NCBI GenBank assembly: GCA_964389805.1 | Contig: CAYMFU010000335.1 | Location: forward strand, 1 to 21,505 | Reading direction: 5' to 3' | DNA: 21,505 bases | Source of the DNA: JAGTVG01 sp964389805 | GTDB taxonomy: Bacteria > Bacteroidota > Bacteroidia > Cytophagales > Cyclobacteriaceae | In this document: positions 1 through 6,989 of the stretch, one piece after another | Layout of the letters: each line of letters begins with the position of its first letter | How positions within the stretch are numbered: the first letter of the stretch is position 1 | The notes under the pieces: generated by a model | Database searches by the model: none | What the model saw: only the letters and a program-made list of their open reading frames with translations | What the model was told of the DNA's origin: nothing | Made by a program: the position numbers and the translations under genes

Positions 1-596
1 GTACCGATCTGAAAACTTCTATCAGAATATGCTTTTTCTTCATGTGGTGTGCCGTCAAAAGCTTTTGGATCTTCATAGGTGATTGGGATCCTAAGAGCAG
101 CACCGGGAATGAAAGGGCAGTTTCGATCTGCATCTGAACACGTCATTATAGCACAGAAATCCTTCTGAGGATTCGATGCATCATCATATTTCTTAGAAAA
201 CACCTGCAAAGGAACCTGGTTCAATGCGTAACTTACACTGTATATTGGGTTTTGGAGATTTCCATCAGATTTAATATCAAACCCTACCTCTTTCATAGCC
301 TTAACTGCATTTGGATTAAAAGCTGTTGCTTCAGTACCCCCTGAAAAGGTTTGAATTCCTTCCACGCCAAAAAAAGAGGCGGCAGCCTGTGCCCAGATCT
401 GCCCCATATGACTTCTGCGGGAATTGTGGGTACATATAAAGGTCAGTCTCGCAATGCCATTCCTGAATAGCTGGTCAGAAATAAATTCCGCTACCTTATC
501 AAGGACCTTCTTCCTTTCTTCAGGAATATCCTTAAAATATGCCATAAAAGATCCGGCATACTCTTGTAATGCCGGATTTAACTTGCCTTTACTCAT
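1..596 (-). CDS. Low-molecular-weight protein-tyrosine-phosphatase / arsenate reductase-like protein (partial, 3' end outside window)
   Basis: The ATG is at 596 on the minus strand and 198 complete codons are visible before the window edge removes the C-terminus. The fold family is the low-molecular-weight phosphatase superfamily, which includes thioredoxin-coupled ArsC. Residues 51-63 hold the P-loop CTHNSRRS, a CX5R motif with Cys55 as nucleophile and Arg61 for the phosphate or arsenate. Further cysteines lie at 148, 153 and 160 (CAIMTCSDADRNC); they resemble the redox cysteine region of Bacteroidota relatives, although which pair would act in arsenate reduction cannot be settled. An Asp-Pro step at 176-177 fits the general-acid loop. 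The gene starts 51 nt after arsM ends, as the third gene of an arsR-arsM operon, which favours arsenate reduction over protein dephosphorylation. This role is inferred from context. Confidence 0.82.
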   Translation of the reverse strand, partial: MSKGKLNPALQEYAGSFMAYFKDIPEERKKVLDKVAEFISDQLFRNGIARLTFICTHNSRRSHMGQIWAQAAASFFGVEGIQTFSGGTEATAFNPNAVKAMKEVGFDIKSDGNLQNPIYSVSYALNQVPLQVFSKKYDDASNPQKDFCAIMTCSDADRNCPFIPGAALRIPITYEDPKAFDGTPHEEKAYSDRSFQIG

Positions 597-647
597 ATTT
601 TATTCTGTATATTTTATTTTGCAGGAAAAACAATAATCAATCCCATG

Positions 648-1535
648 TTATTTCTCTGCGTTTAATGTAATGCTGAAGATCCCTTTAAACGATTTCTTAA
701 AGTTTTCCACTTCCTCAGGACTGAAATATTTCAAATAAATGGCATCATCCAGCTCCATTTTTTTCTGCTTTTGAATTACCAGGTTTTTAAATCCGGCTTT
801 CCTGACTACACCGAGGTATTCCTCCTTTTGTAAGGCTCCGGAAACACATCCCGCATACATTGCCGCATCATGCCTCAAACCCTCCGGTATTTCTCCCTCG
901 AGTACAATATCGGAAATACTAAAATGCCCGCCATTTTTCAAAATTCTATGGGTTTCCCTGAAAGCTTTTTCCTTATTGGGAACCAGGTTCATTACACAAT
1001 TGCTGACCACCACATCTGCGGTATTATCAGGAAGAGGTATGTTTTCAATTTCTCCCAGGACGAATTCAACATTTGAATATCCAAGCTTTTTTACATTTGC
1101 TTTTGCCTTGGCCAGCATGGCTTCTGTAAAATCCAGGCCGATAATCCGGCCCCTATCTCCAGTAAGTGCCCTGGCTACAAAACAATCGTTCCCTGCACCT
1201 GATCCCAGGTCCACAACAGTATCTCCTTTATGTATTTGGGCATACTGTGTAGGTATTCCACACCCCAATTGAAGGTCTGCTTCAGGGTTATAACCTTTCA
1301 GGTTCGCATAATCTTCTGCAAGAACTGAATAATCCTTTTCTTCACTACTGCTGCAGCAACTGGTGGAAGATGTTGCTATTTCCTTTTCTTCATCGTCTCC
1401 ACAACAAGTGGAGGATGAAGTTGAACGCTCCTTTTCCTCCTCGCCTCCACAGCAACTGCTTGATCCAGTTGATCTTTTAGCGATATCACCATACTTTTCC
1501 TTTACGATGCTCTTTAATTCTTCTGCTGTACGCAT
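648..1535 (-). CDS. arsM: Arsenite S-adenosylmethyltransferase ArsM with Cys-Cys repeat N-terminus
   Basis: This cytosolic enzyme of 295 residues methylates arsenite using S-adenosylmethionine. The SAM-binding motif VVDLGSGAGND lies at 107-117, followed by the acidic GLDFTEAM segment at 133-140. The three cysteines typical of the arsenite site in characterised ArsM enzymes can be placed at Cys92 (LGCG), Cys180 (SNCVMNL) and Cys230 (AGCVSGAL). The C-terminal part (about 260-295) matches the small domain of the family. The N-terminal 70 residues are unusual: a three-copy 16-residue repeat, each copy with a CC pair (28-29, 44-45, 60-61) and an acidic tail, which could hold or deliver As(III). 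The gene lies 39 nt after arsR and 51 nt before the phosphatase-like gene, so arsenite-induced co-transcription is likely. The ATG at 1535 opens the ORF. Confidence 0.93.
   Translation of the reverse strand: MRTAEELKSIVKEKYGDIAKRSTGSSSCCGGEEEKERSTSSSTCCGDDEEKEIATSSTSCCSSSEEKDYSVLAEDYANLKGYNPEADLQLGCGIPTQYAQIHKGDTVVDLGSGAGNDCFVARALTGDRGRIIGLDFTEAMLAKAKANVKKLGYSNVEFVLGEIENIPLPDNTADVVVSNCVMNLVPNKEKAFRETHRILKNGGHFSISDIVLEGEIPEGLRHDAAMYAGCVSGALQKEEYLGVVRKAGFKNLVIQKQKKMELDDAIYLKYFSPEEVENFKKSFKGIFSITLNAEK
1329..1472 (-). repeat. Three tandem 48-bp units coding a 16-residue CC repeat in arsM
   Basis: The repeat codes for ArsM residues 22-69. The units run 22-37 (STGSSSCCGGEEEKER), 38-53 (STSSSTCCGDDEEKEI) and 54-69 (ATSSTSCCSSSEEKDY). 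Period is exactly 16 residues (48 bp), and each unit is Ser/Thr-rich, then CC, then acidic with Lys at position 14. The DNA copies have diverged, so this is an old in-frame duplication rather than a fresh slippage tract. Confidence 0.9.
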
Positions 1536-1574
1536 GATTTTATAATTTAATATATAATTATTTTGTTCGTTTAT

Positions 1575-1904
1575 TTAACAACATGACCTCGAGGAATCAT
1601 ACAGGGTGAAAAGTTCAGTAAAAGTTTCTTTTACTTCATCCCATACCGATTCATTGATGCAATAACAAACCCTGGGTCCCTCTATTTCTCCTTTTATTAG
1701 TCCTATATTCCTAAGCTCCTTCAGGTGTTGAGAAATAGTCGGTTGTGAAAGACCTACCACATCTACCAGATCATTAACTATACAGGCTTTGGAACCGATC
1801 AGGTGCTTTAAAATGGTTAACCTGGCCGGATGGGCGAATGCCTTTGCCAAAAGTGCTGTTTTATTTATGTCATCACTGAATATATCTGATCGTGTAATTC
1901 CCAT
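1575..1904 (-). CDS. arsR: ArsR/SmtB-family arsenic-responsive repressor
   Basis: This winged-helix metalloregulator of 109 residues is expected to repress the arsM operon until As(III) binds. The helix-turn-helix is at about 44-66 (NDLVDVVGLSQPTISQHLKE), followed by the wing region IGLIKGEIEGPRVCYC. In E. coli ArsR the sensor is a CVC motif in the recognition-helix region; here only Cys41 is kept (ACIVNDL). Other cysteines are Cys80, Cys82 and the terminal pair Cys108-Cys109, so the As(III) site may use C-terminal cysteines, as in other ArsR subtypes; this is an inference. It is the first gene of the operon, with AAAGGA about 8 nt before the ATG at 1904 and a palindrome directly upstream. 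Confidence 0.93.
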   Translation of the reverse strand: MGITRSDIFSDDINKTALLAKAFAHPARLTILKHLIGSKACIVNDLVDVVGLSQPTISQHLKELRNIGLIKGEIEGPRVCYCINESVWDEVKETFTELFTLYDSSRSCC

Positions 1905-1905
1905 A

Positions 1906-1941
1906 GTAATATTCCTTTATTGCAATATTACGATTAATATT
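1906..1941 (-). promoter_or_regulatory. Candidate ArsR operator (palindrome upstream of arsR)
   Basis: A perfect 8-bp inverted repeat, GTAATATT (1906-1913) and AATATTAC (1924-1931), is separated by 10 nt. A third AATATT lies at 1936-1941. The block ends 1 nt before the arsR ATG and covers a near-match to the Bacteroidota -7 box (TAATATTG on the minus strand, 1923-1930). The position suits autoregulation. Binding by ArsR is inferred from location and symmetry. Confidence 0.6.
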
Positions 1942-1981
1942 TTTGAATGTTACAGGAATTATGCTTTTTTTCAATAAATTA

Positions 1982-2734
1982 TCAATAGGTAACGATCAAT
2001 TCGAATACATCAACACCCACCGTATAATCTACATGGATAACACGCCCCTGATCATCATATGAATAGGTGTAGGGAATGGTCCTTTCAAATGACTGCGATG
2101 GAAGTTCATACTTATATGAACCGGGATTATTATTCATAAACAAAGCATCGGGCAGTATGCCTGATCTAAAGGAACCTAAGGTTTCGCCTACATAATGGAA
2201 CCACCAGATGCTTCTGAACATATTCGTCAGGTTATCAAATAAGGAAAAAGTATGTTTTGTCAGGTTTTGGTTAGAAATATTAAATTGTCCTATTCCAGTT
2301 AGGTTGCCCCCTGAGGTGCTGATAGCCAGTGCACCGATGGTTACAATCTGGTTGCTATTATCGTATTGCTTTAACTCCCCGCTAATGGGTTCGTCTCCAT
2401 CGTACACAAGATCAATCCAGATTCCATTATCGTCGATAATCTTAACCAGCTTATCTCCATCCCACTCAAACCGTTTATTCCCAGCTTCGGTTACTTTGCC
2501 ATTGGAATCATATGTTGCTGTATAGGATTTATCGACACTCAAACCGGATATCGTAGCCTGCTTTAATTGGCCTTCGTTATAAGAAAAATTATAAGTGATC
2601 GTATCCTGGCGGGCTATATTTACCATCTTCATTTCCATGATCTTATAATTGACCACAGCAGGATCATCATCCCCGCATGAACTGAAATTAAAAATCAAGG
2701 CGATTAAGGCTAATAAAGTAAGTAGATTTCTCAT
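1982..2734 (-). CDS. Lipoprotein with YD-repeat-like strands (DUF4595-like)
   Basis: Function is not known. The 250-residue protein begins with a lipoprotein signal: a hydrophobic run from residue 4, then FSSC with the acylated cysteine at 20, followed by GDDD. The mature part contains repeated short motifs of the kind seen in YD-repeat and DUF4595-type Bacteroidota lipoproteins: YNEGQLKQATI, YDSNGKVTEAGN, WDGDKLVKI, YDDQGRVIHVDY. These predict a beta-rich surface or periplasmic protein. Aspartates after the Cys could mark surface export in Bacteroidota, but this is uncertain. It lies 51 nt downstream of the nitrilase gene on the same strand and 77 nt upstream of arsR; no functional link to either is evident. 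Confidence 0.75.
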   Translation of the reverse strand: MRNLLTLLALIALIFNFSSCGDDDPAVVNYKIMEMKMVNIARQDTITYNFSYNEGQLKQATISGLSVDKSYTATYDSNGKVTEAGNKRFEWDGDKLVKIIDDNGIWIDLVYDGDEPISGELKQYDNSNQIVTIGALAISTSGGNLTGIGQFNISNQNLTKHTFSLFDNLTNMFRSIWWFHYVGETLGSFRSGILPDALFMNNNPGSYKYELPSQSFERTIPYTYSYDDQGRVIHVDYTVGVDVFELIVTY

Positions 2735-2785
2735 AAGCTTATATTTGATACCAATATAACAATTTATCAGCCATAATGATTCGAA

Positions 2786-3763
2786 TTACTCCGTGAAATT
2801 TTCTCCATCGAAATGGACAATCTGTTGCCTTTCTCTGTTCACATGAAGCTTTGTTACATCCGGCCTTGAATAATGCCCGGCCGGATCAAAATTATGCCTT
2901 TCCATACGAACCTGTTTGTGATCAATTTCAGCTACTTTCAACATTTCTTCTCCAATCATGGGCTCGACAATCCATTCCCCGTCAGGAGCTGCCAGACATG
3001 AACCTCCATCTGCAAGCATATCCGGGCTATTTGACATAATCAGATCAGAGTGAGGCATATCTTCCTGAATATCCTTTTTCCCCATGAGTCCGGAAACTGA
3101 AATCACATAGGACCTGGACTCTTTGGCAATAAACTTTGTAATATCTTCTGTATTTCTCTTGCTTCCCGGCCAAATTGCTACATGCAGATCTTCACCCATA
3201 CCGTACAGAGCTGTTCTTGATAATGGCATCCAATTCTCCCAGCAATTCAATCCTCCCACCGTAAAAGCACCTAGTTTATGTACCCTGAGGCCATGCCCAT
3301 CACCTGGCGACCATACCAGTCGCTCTTCGTAGGTTGGTATCAATTTACGATGCACAGACTGGACAACTCCTTCCTTATCGATATATACCAGGGAGCAATA
3401 CAGGCTATGTCCCCCACGGTTCGCCGCCTTCTCAATGGTCCCAAGAACGACCGAGGTTTCTTTCTCTTTAGCAATTGAACAAATAGATACAAGGTCATCC
3501 GAGTGTGGATCAATAGCTTGTGACAGATAGTGAGCAAATATCTCCTTCTGGATTGATGAATTAAATTTGGCCCCCACTGTCAGTTCCACCCAGAAAGGAT
3601 AGCCGGGCAACAGCGCTTCACCAAAAACCACCAGGTCACAATTCTGCTTACCCGCATCAGATATGTATGAAACAATTTTTTCAGTGGTCTTCTCTTTATT
3701 CAGCCATACCGGTGCGATCTGTGCCAGACCGATCTTCAATAGGTCATTTGTCATATTTTTCAA
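2786..3763 (-). CDS. Carbon-nitrogen hydrolase, nitrilase branch
   Basis: The protein has 325 residues, a normal length for nitrilases. The catalytic triad can be read directly: Glu49 (VVFGEALLPGYPFW), Lys140 (VHRKLIPTYEERL) and Cys174 (GLNCWENWMP). The PGYPFW segment and the NCWENWMP elbow are typical of the nitrilase/cyanide-hydratase branch rather than amidases or NAD synthetase. The expected reaction is hydrolysis of an organic nitrile to an acid and ammonia; the substrate cannot be told from sequence. There is no signal peptide, so it is cytosolic. The start MKNMTNDLLKIGLAQ could be either Met1 or Met4. Its neighbours, an exported protein 67 nt upstream and a lipoprotein 51 nt downstream, give no pathway. 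Confidence 0.92.
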   Translation of the reverse strand: MKNMTNDLLKIGLAQIAPVWLNKEKTTEKIVSYISDAGKQNCDLVVFGEALLPGYPFWVELTVGAKFNSSIQKEIFAHYLSQAIDPHSDDLVSICSIAKEKETSVVLGTIEKAANRGGHSLYCSLVYIDKEGVVQSVHRKLIPTYEERLVWSPGDGHGLRVHKLGAFTVGGLNCWENWMPLSRTALYGMGEDLHVAIWPGSKRNTEDITKFIAKESRSYVISVSGLMGKKDIQEDMPHSDLIMSNSPDMLADGGSCLAAPDGEWIVEPMIGEEMLKVAEIDHKQVRMERHNFDPAGHYSRPDVTKLHVNRERQQIVHFDGENFTE

Positions 3764-3830
3764 AAATCAGCCTGTAATTTAAAAAAATGCTGTTAAAATG
3801 TGAACCAATTCACCTTAAACAATCAGTTGG

Positions 3831-4589
3831 CTATTCTTCCTCTATCACATAGGATAGCTCCTCCAGGTACCACATGTCTTTCGATTTTTTCGTTCTTATA
3901 AGAGGGATGAACTTATTGTTTATTTCCTTGAATGCTTCGGGATACATGTCGTTAAACTTCTTATCGTGCTCCCAGTAATCGTGCCTGTCCTTTCCATATA
4001 TCCAGGCAATCATACAAGGTGATTCATAACCCAGTTCGCCATAACCAAAGTTCCAGGCATTATCATGGTTTTTGGATTTCAAGATTTCCACGGCTTCCTT
4101 CACCAAAGCTTCAGCTTCTTCTTTAGCACCCGGGAAGAGATAAAACTCCTGCCAGTATACGAATTTTCCTTCACCTTCAGCAATACGGGAATTTTCAGGC
4201 ATATAATTTAATTCAACCTTGGTATTCATCGTAAAGGAATAGTTTGTGATCTTGGTCTTTCTAAACTTATTCAATTTCTCCTGATCCCAGCCTTCGAGCA
4301 TTTCCAGCCATGCCTTATTCATTTTGTCAATATCATCTAGGGATTTCATGGGGGTCCAGAGCTGATATTTGAAATCACCTGTTGTAAAGGTAAAAAACGG
4401 ATACGCAAATTGCTTTTCTTTACAGAGATCAACAATTTCTTTGGCCAATTCCCAATAAGACTCAAGGCGGTCGGGAGATACGATCTCTTCATAACAATAA
4501 AAGATCTGATCTTCTTCCTCCTGGGCATTAGCAACATACCCAAAGGAGAAAAGAATTAAAATAGTTAAAAGGATGGTTAATCTTTTCAT
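3831..4589 (-). CDS. Exported protein with two tandem ferredoxin-like (dimeric alpha/beta-barrel-like) halves, unknown function
   Basis: The 252-residue protein has a clear signal peptide (MKRLTILLTILILFSFGYVANAQ, cleavage near ANA-QE), so it should be periplasmic or secreted. After cleavage it seems to hold two similar halves, about 29-125 and 143-245. Each begins with an aromatic strand (FYCYEEIVSP; VYWQEFYLFP), then a long acidic/Lys helix, then aromatic strands (KYQLWTPM; CMIAWIYG) and a helix rich in Lys/Asp/Tyr. This pattern recalls NIPSNAP/ABM-type alpha/beta-barrel proteins, but the match is by eye. No catalytic motif is obvious. It is upstream of the nitrilase gene on the same strand. 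Confidence 0.7.
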   Translation of the reverse strand: MKRLTILLTILILFSFGYVANAQEEEDQIFYCYEEIVSPDRLESYWELAKEIVDLCKEKQFAYPFFTFTTGDFKYQLWTPMKSLDDIDKMNKAWLEMLEGWDQEKLNKFRKTKITNYSFTMNTKVELNYMPENSRIAEGEGKFVYWQEFYLFPGAKEEAEALVKEAVEILKSKNHDNAWNFGYGELGYESPCMIAWIYGKDRHDYWEHDKKFNDMYPEAFKEINNKFIPLIRTKKSKDMWYLEELSYVIEEE

Positions 4590-4793
4590 AATTAAATGGT
4601 TTGGTATGAATTAATAACATCCCTTATGCAATTTAAGTTCCTCACACTCCAATAGATATCTTAATGCCTTTACATGATTTAATGGAGCCTGACTTTCTAA
4701 ACAAAAAATTATAGAATAGCTGAAGTATATATGTTACACAACGATATTATAAACCGGAATGTCTGACAGAATTTGTCCTAAAATGCAAACGAC

Positions 4794-5729
4794 CTAATGT
4801 GCATTGATGTCGTGCAACATCTGCATGGAATGGATGACTGTTTTAAATATCTCATGTGTATATTCCTGGATGGCCTTAGGGCTGCCGGGCATAGTATAGG
4901 CCAGACTCTTGTCGATCACTCCGGCAACTCCACGGCTTAGTAATGCATTAGGCTTTTCCATGCCGTATTTAACCCGTATCAATTCCATGATGCCCGGAAT
5001 TTCCTTATCCAGCATTGGTTTTATTACATCCGGGGTGATATCCCTTGGCCCAATTCCTGTTCCTCCTGTAGTAAAAATGATATCCACATTCTTATCCAGG
5101 CCTTTTTCAATTTCCCTGGTAAGTACTGAACCATCATCAGGAATAATAATATTCTCAATATCATGTTTTCGGTTATTTTTCTCAAAGAACTCCCTGGTGA
5201 GGCAATTGATCCTGGGTCCGCTCCGGTCTTCGTAAAATCCCTGGCTTGCCCGGTCGCTCAGTGTAATTATTTTAACTTTAAAGATCCTTGGAACATAGTT
5301 CAAAAGGTCCCCCGGCTTTAACATTCCTTCTTTTTTGACCCGAAGAAAAATACCTTCCTTGGGCATCACACAATTTCCCACCTCTTTGTAAATGCTGCAC
5401 CCGGCCCCATGACACTTTTTCCCTATCTGAGTTACTTCCAATGCCACTTCTTCATTGCTGAAATAATCAAATACCCCACTTTTAAATACTTCCATCCCAT
5501 TTGAGGTAATATTCTCGGCAAAATCGCCAAATGCATAATCACGTGCTGAATCTTTTGAGAATTTTTGGATGCTTTCTACCCCAAGCATACTGACCTGCCT
5601 GTGCCAGGGCCCCTGATGAGCATCATCAGCGATACCAGTATTGGTCAATCGAATTGATTCCACCGGTTTTTTTACAATTCCTTTTCTTTCTGAAATATTT
5701 ACAGAATCAACTTTTATATTCTTATACAT
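4794..5729 (-). CDS. MOSC domain fused to molybdopterin adenylyltransferase (MogA/MoaB-like)
   Basis: The 311-residue fusion has an N-terminal MOSC domain (about 1-145) and a C-terminal MogA/MoaB domain (about 150-311). MOSC cysteines are Cys106, Cys111 and Cys120 (KKCHGAGCSIYKEVGNC), a form often seen in Moco-operon MOSC domains and linked to sulfur or metal handling. The MogA domain shows FTTGGTGIGPRDITPD (219-234) and MPGSPKA (280-286), the Mg-ATP and molybdopterin binding signature; it would adenylate molybdopterin before metal insertion by MoeA. The start chosen is the ATG at 5729, whose first 8 nt (ATGTATAA) overlap the moaC stop, giving translational coupling. A longer version to 5753 would need a TTG start inside moaC. 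It is the last gene of the Moco operon. Confidence 0.92.
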   Translation of the reverse strand: MYKNIKVDSVNISERKGIVKKPVESIRLTNTGIADDAHQGPWHRQVSMLGVESIQKFSKDSARDYAFGDFAENITSNGMEVFKSGVFDYFSNEEVALEVTQIGKKCHGAGCSIYKEVGNCVMPKEGIFLRVKKEGMLKPGDLLNYVPRIFKVKIITLSDRASQGFYEDRSGPRINCLTREFFEKNNRKHDIENIIIPDDGSVLTREIEKGLDKNVDIIFTTGGTGIGPRDITPDVIKPMLDKEIPGIMELIRVKYGMEKPNALLSRGVAGVIDKSLAYTMPGSPKAIQEYTHEIFKTVIHSMQMLHDINAH

Positions 5730-6186
5730 CGATATCAACTTTTGTCTTTTCAATCAGTGTGATCTCCCCAATCTTCATTGCTTTATCTACAGCCTTACAC
5801 ATATCATATATTGTTAGCAAGGCTACACTCACACCCGTTAAAGCTTCCATTTCGACCCCAGTCTGTCCCGTAGTCTTAACGGTGGCCTCAACCGCAACAC
5901 CATCTCTCTCAACTGTGGCTTTTACTTCTACTTTGGATAATAATAATGGATGGCACAATGGGATCAATGAAGAGGTGTTCTTTGCTCCCTGAATGCCTGC
6001 AATCTCGGCAACACTCAGCACATCGCCTTTTTTAATCATATTTGAGTTGATCAAATCGAGGGTCTCCGGATTTACAAAAATCTTCCCCTCAGCCTTCGCT
6101 ACCCTTAGTTGCATAGGTTTATGGCCAACATCTACCATATTGGCCCTGCCCGTTTCATCAATATGACTTAATTTCTTTTCTGACAT
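5722..6186 (-). CDS. moaC: Cyclic pyranopterin monophosphate synthase MoaC
   Basis: This 154-residue cytosolic enzyme makes cyclic pyranopterin monophosphate from the MoaA product, completing the first stage of Moco synthesis. The family signatures are present: MVDVGHKP near the N-terminus, SLIPLCHPL in the centre, and GVEMEALTGVSVALLTIYDMC, which contains the conserved Glu-Met-Glu and the catalytic-region Asp. The start is ATG 6186: a strong GGAGG lies 6 nt before it, inside the last codons of moaA. An upstream GTG at 6192 would have no space for this ribosome site. The moaA stop is 2 nt before the start and the MOSC-MogA start overlaps the moaC stop, so three genes are read as one coupled unit. 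Confidence 0.96.
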   Translation of the reverse strand: MSEKKLSHIDETGRANMVDVGHKPMQLRVAKAEGKIFVNPETLDLINSNMIKKGDVLSVAEIAGIQGAKNTSSLIPLCHPLLLSKVEVKATVERDGVAVEATVKTTGQTGVEMEALTGVSVALLTIYDMCKAVDKAMKIGEITLIEKTKVDIDV

Positions 6187-6188
6187 GG

Positions 6189-6989
6189 TCACCCTCCGAT
6201 ATTATAAAAGTTATTTACATTGTTTAAAGAACCTCTTTTAGGTTTATTCCCAACAGCTAATTCCAGAGCCTTCGCACAACCATATTCCCTGATGTTATAT
6301 CCCACTTCACTGAACAGGCAGGGCTTCAAAAAACCGTCAGAGGTTAATCTTAAGCGGTTACAAATGTGACATTTACCGCCATCCCCACCTTTTACGACAG
6401 AAAAAACACCTGACTCAAGGTCCATCTCCTTTATGAACCTCACCTGCATACCATTCTTCTCTCCAAATTCTTTAACAGCCATAGCATTCTGATCTATTCC
6501 TTTATCATTTATCACACAATTTATCTTTACGGGATTTAATCCTGCACTGGACGCAGCCCGGATACCGTCCAGAACATTCTCTAATTTGCCTACGCGGGTG
6601 ATGTATTGAAAATTCCCTGCGTCAAGGCTATCCAGACTGATGTTCACCCTATCGAGACCGGCATTTGCCAGATCTTCAGCGTAACGGCTTAGTAATACTC
6701 CATTGGTCGTCATTCCAAGATCTTTAATACCTGGAATAGAGGCAATCATTTCCACAAGTTGTACAATTCCTTTTCTCATAAGCGGTTCCCCTCCAGTTAA
6801 CCGAACCTTATGGATCCCTGAACTGACCGCCACCTGTACAAATTCATAGATCTCTTCAAATGATAAGATCTCCTTTGAAGACAGGAATTTTATGCCTTTC
6901 TCAGGCATGCAATACCTGCAACGAAGATTACATCTATCGGTAACCGAGATTCTCAGATAATTGATCTGTCGTTTAAAGGGGTCTAACAT
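6189..6989 (-). CDS. moaA: GTP 3',8-cyclase MoaA, compact form
   Basis: This radical-SAM enzyme starts Moco synthesis by converting GTP to 3',8-cyclo-GTP. The N-terminal cluster motif CX3CX2C is at Cys20, Cys24 and Cys27, with TGGEPLMR at 65-72, TTNG at 94-97 and SLDS at 118-121. The C-terminal GTP-binding cluster CX2CX13C is at Cys207, Cys210 and Cys224, followed by the family NRLR arginines (212, 214). The chain ends in Gly-Gly (NIGG), a conserved MoaA tail needed for activity. At 266 residues it is about 60 shorter than usual (about 320-330): only some 16 residues separate RFIKEMD (184-190) from the second cluster, where other MoaA proteins have a further strand-helix segment. No frameshift is apparent. 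The ATG at 6989 overlaps the moeA end by 17 nt. Confidence 0.94.
   Translation of the reverse strand: MLDPFKRQINYLRISVTDRCNLRCRYCMPEKGIKFLSSKEILSFEEIYEFVQVAVSSGIHKVRLTGGEPLMRKGIVQLVEMIASIPGIKDLGMTTNGVLLSRYAEDLANAGLDRVNISLDSLDAGNFQYITRVGKLENVLDGIRAASSAGLNPVKINCVINDKGIDQNAMAVKEFGEKNGMQVRFIKEMDLESGVFSVVKGGDGGKCHICNRLRLTSDGFLKPCLFSEVGYNIREYGCAKALELAVGNKPKRGSLNNVNNFYNIGG
6193..6197 (-). promoter_or_regulatory. Strong Shine-Dalgarno (GGAGG) for moaC inside the moaA end
   Basis: GGAGG is formed by the codons for the last two glycines of MoaA and lies 6 nt before the moaC ATG. Strong SD sites are uncommon in Bacteroidota, so this one helps to fix the moaC start. It also makes the C-terminal Gly-Gly of MoaA serve both protein and RNA. 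Confidence 0.7.

Noticed and set aside
424..636. 70-codon plus-strand open frame
   Set aside because: Antisense to the phosphatase-like gene, which has a clear CX5R motif.
3764..3830. Small hairpin GTGAA-TTGG-TTCAC between the exported-protein gene and the nitrilase gene
   Set aside because: Only 5 bp and no proper T-tract, so too weak to call as a terminator.
4590..4793. Intergenic gap upstream of the exported-protein gene
   Set aside because: AT-rich with no TAnnTTTG box, RNA gene or convincing hairpin; nothing could be supported.
6370..6460. Frameshift or internal break in moaA to explain its short length
   Set aside because: The frame stays open through both Fe-S clusters to the Gly-Gly end, and the gene overlaps its neighbours as in an intact operon.
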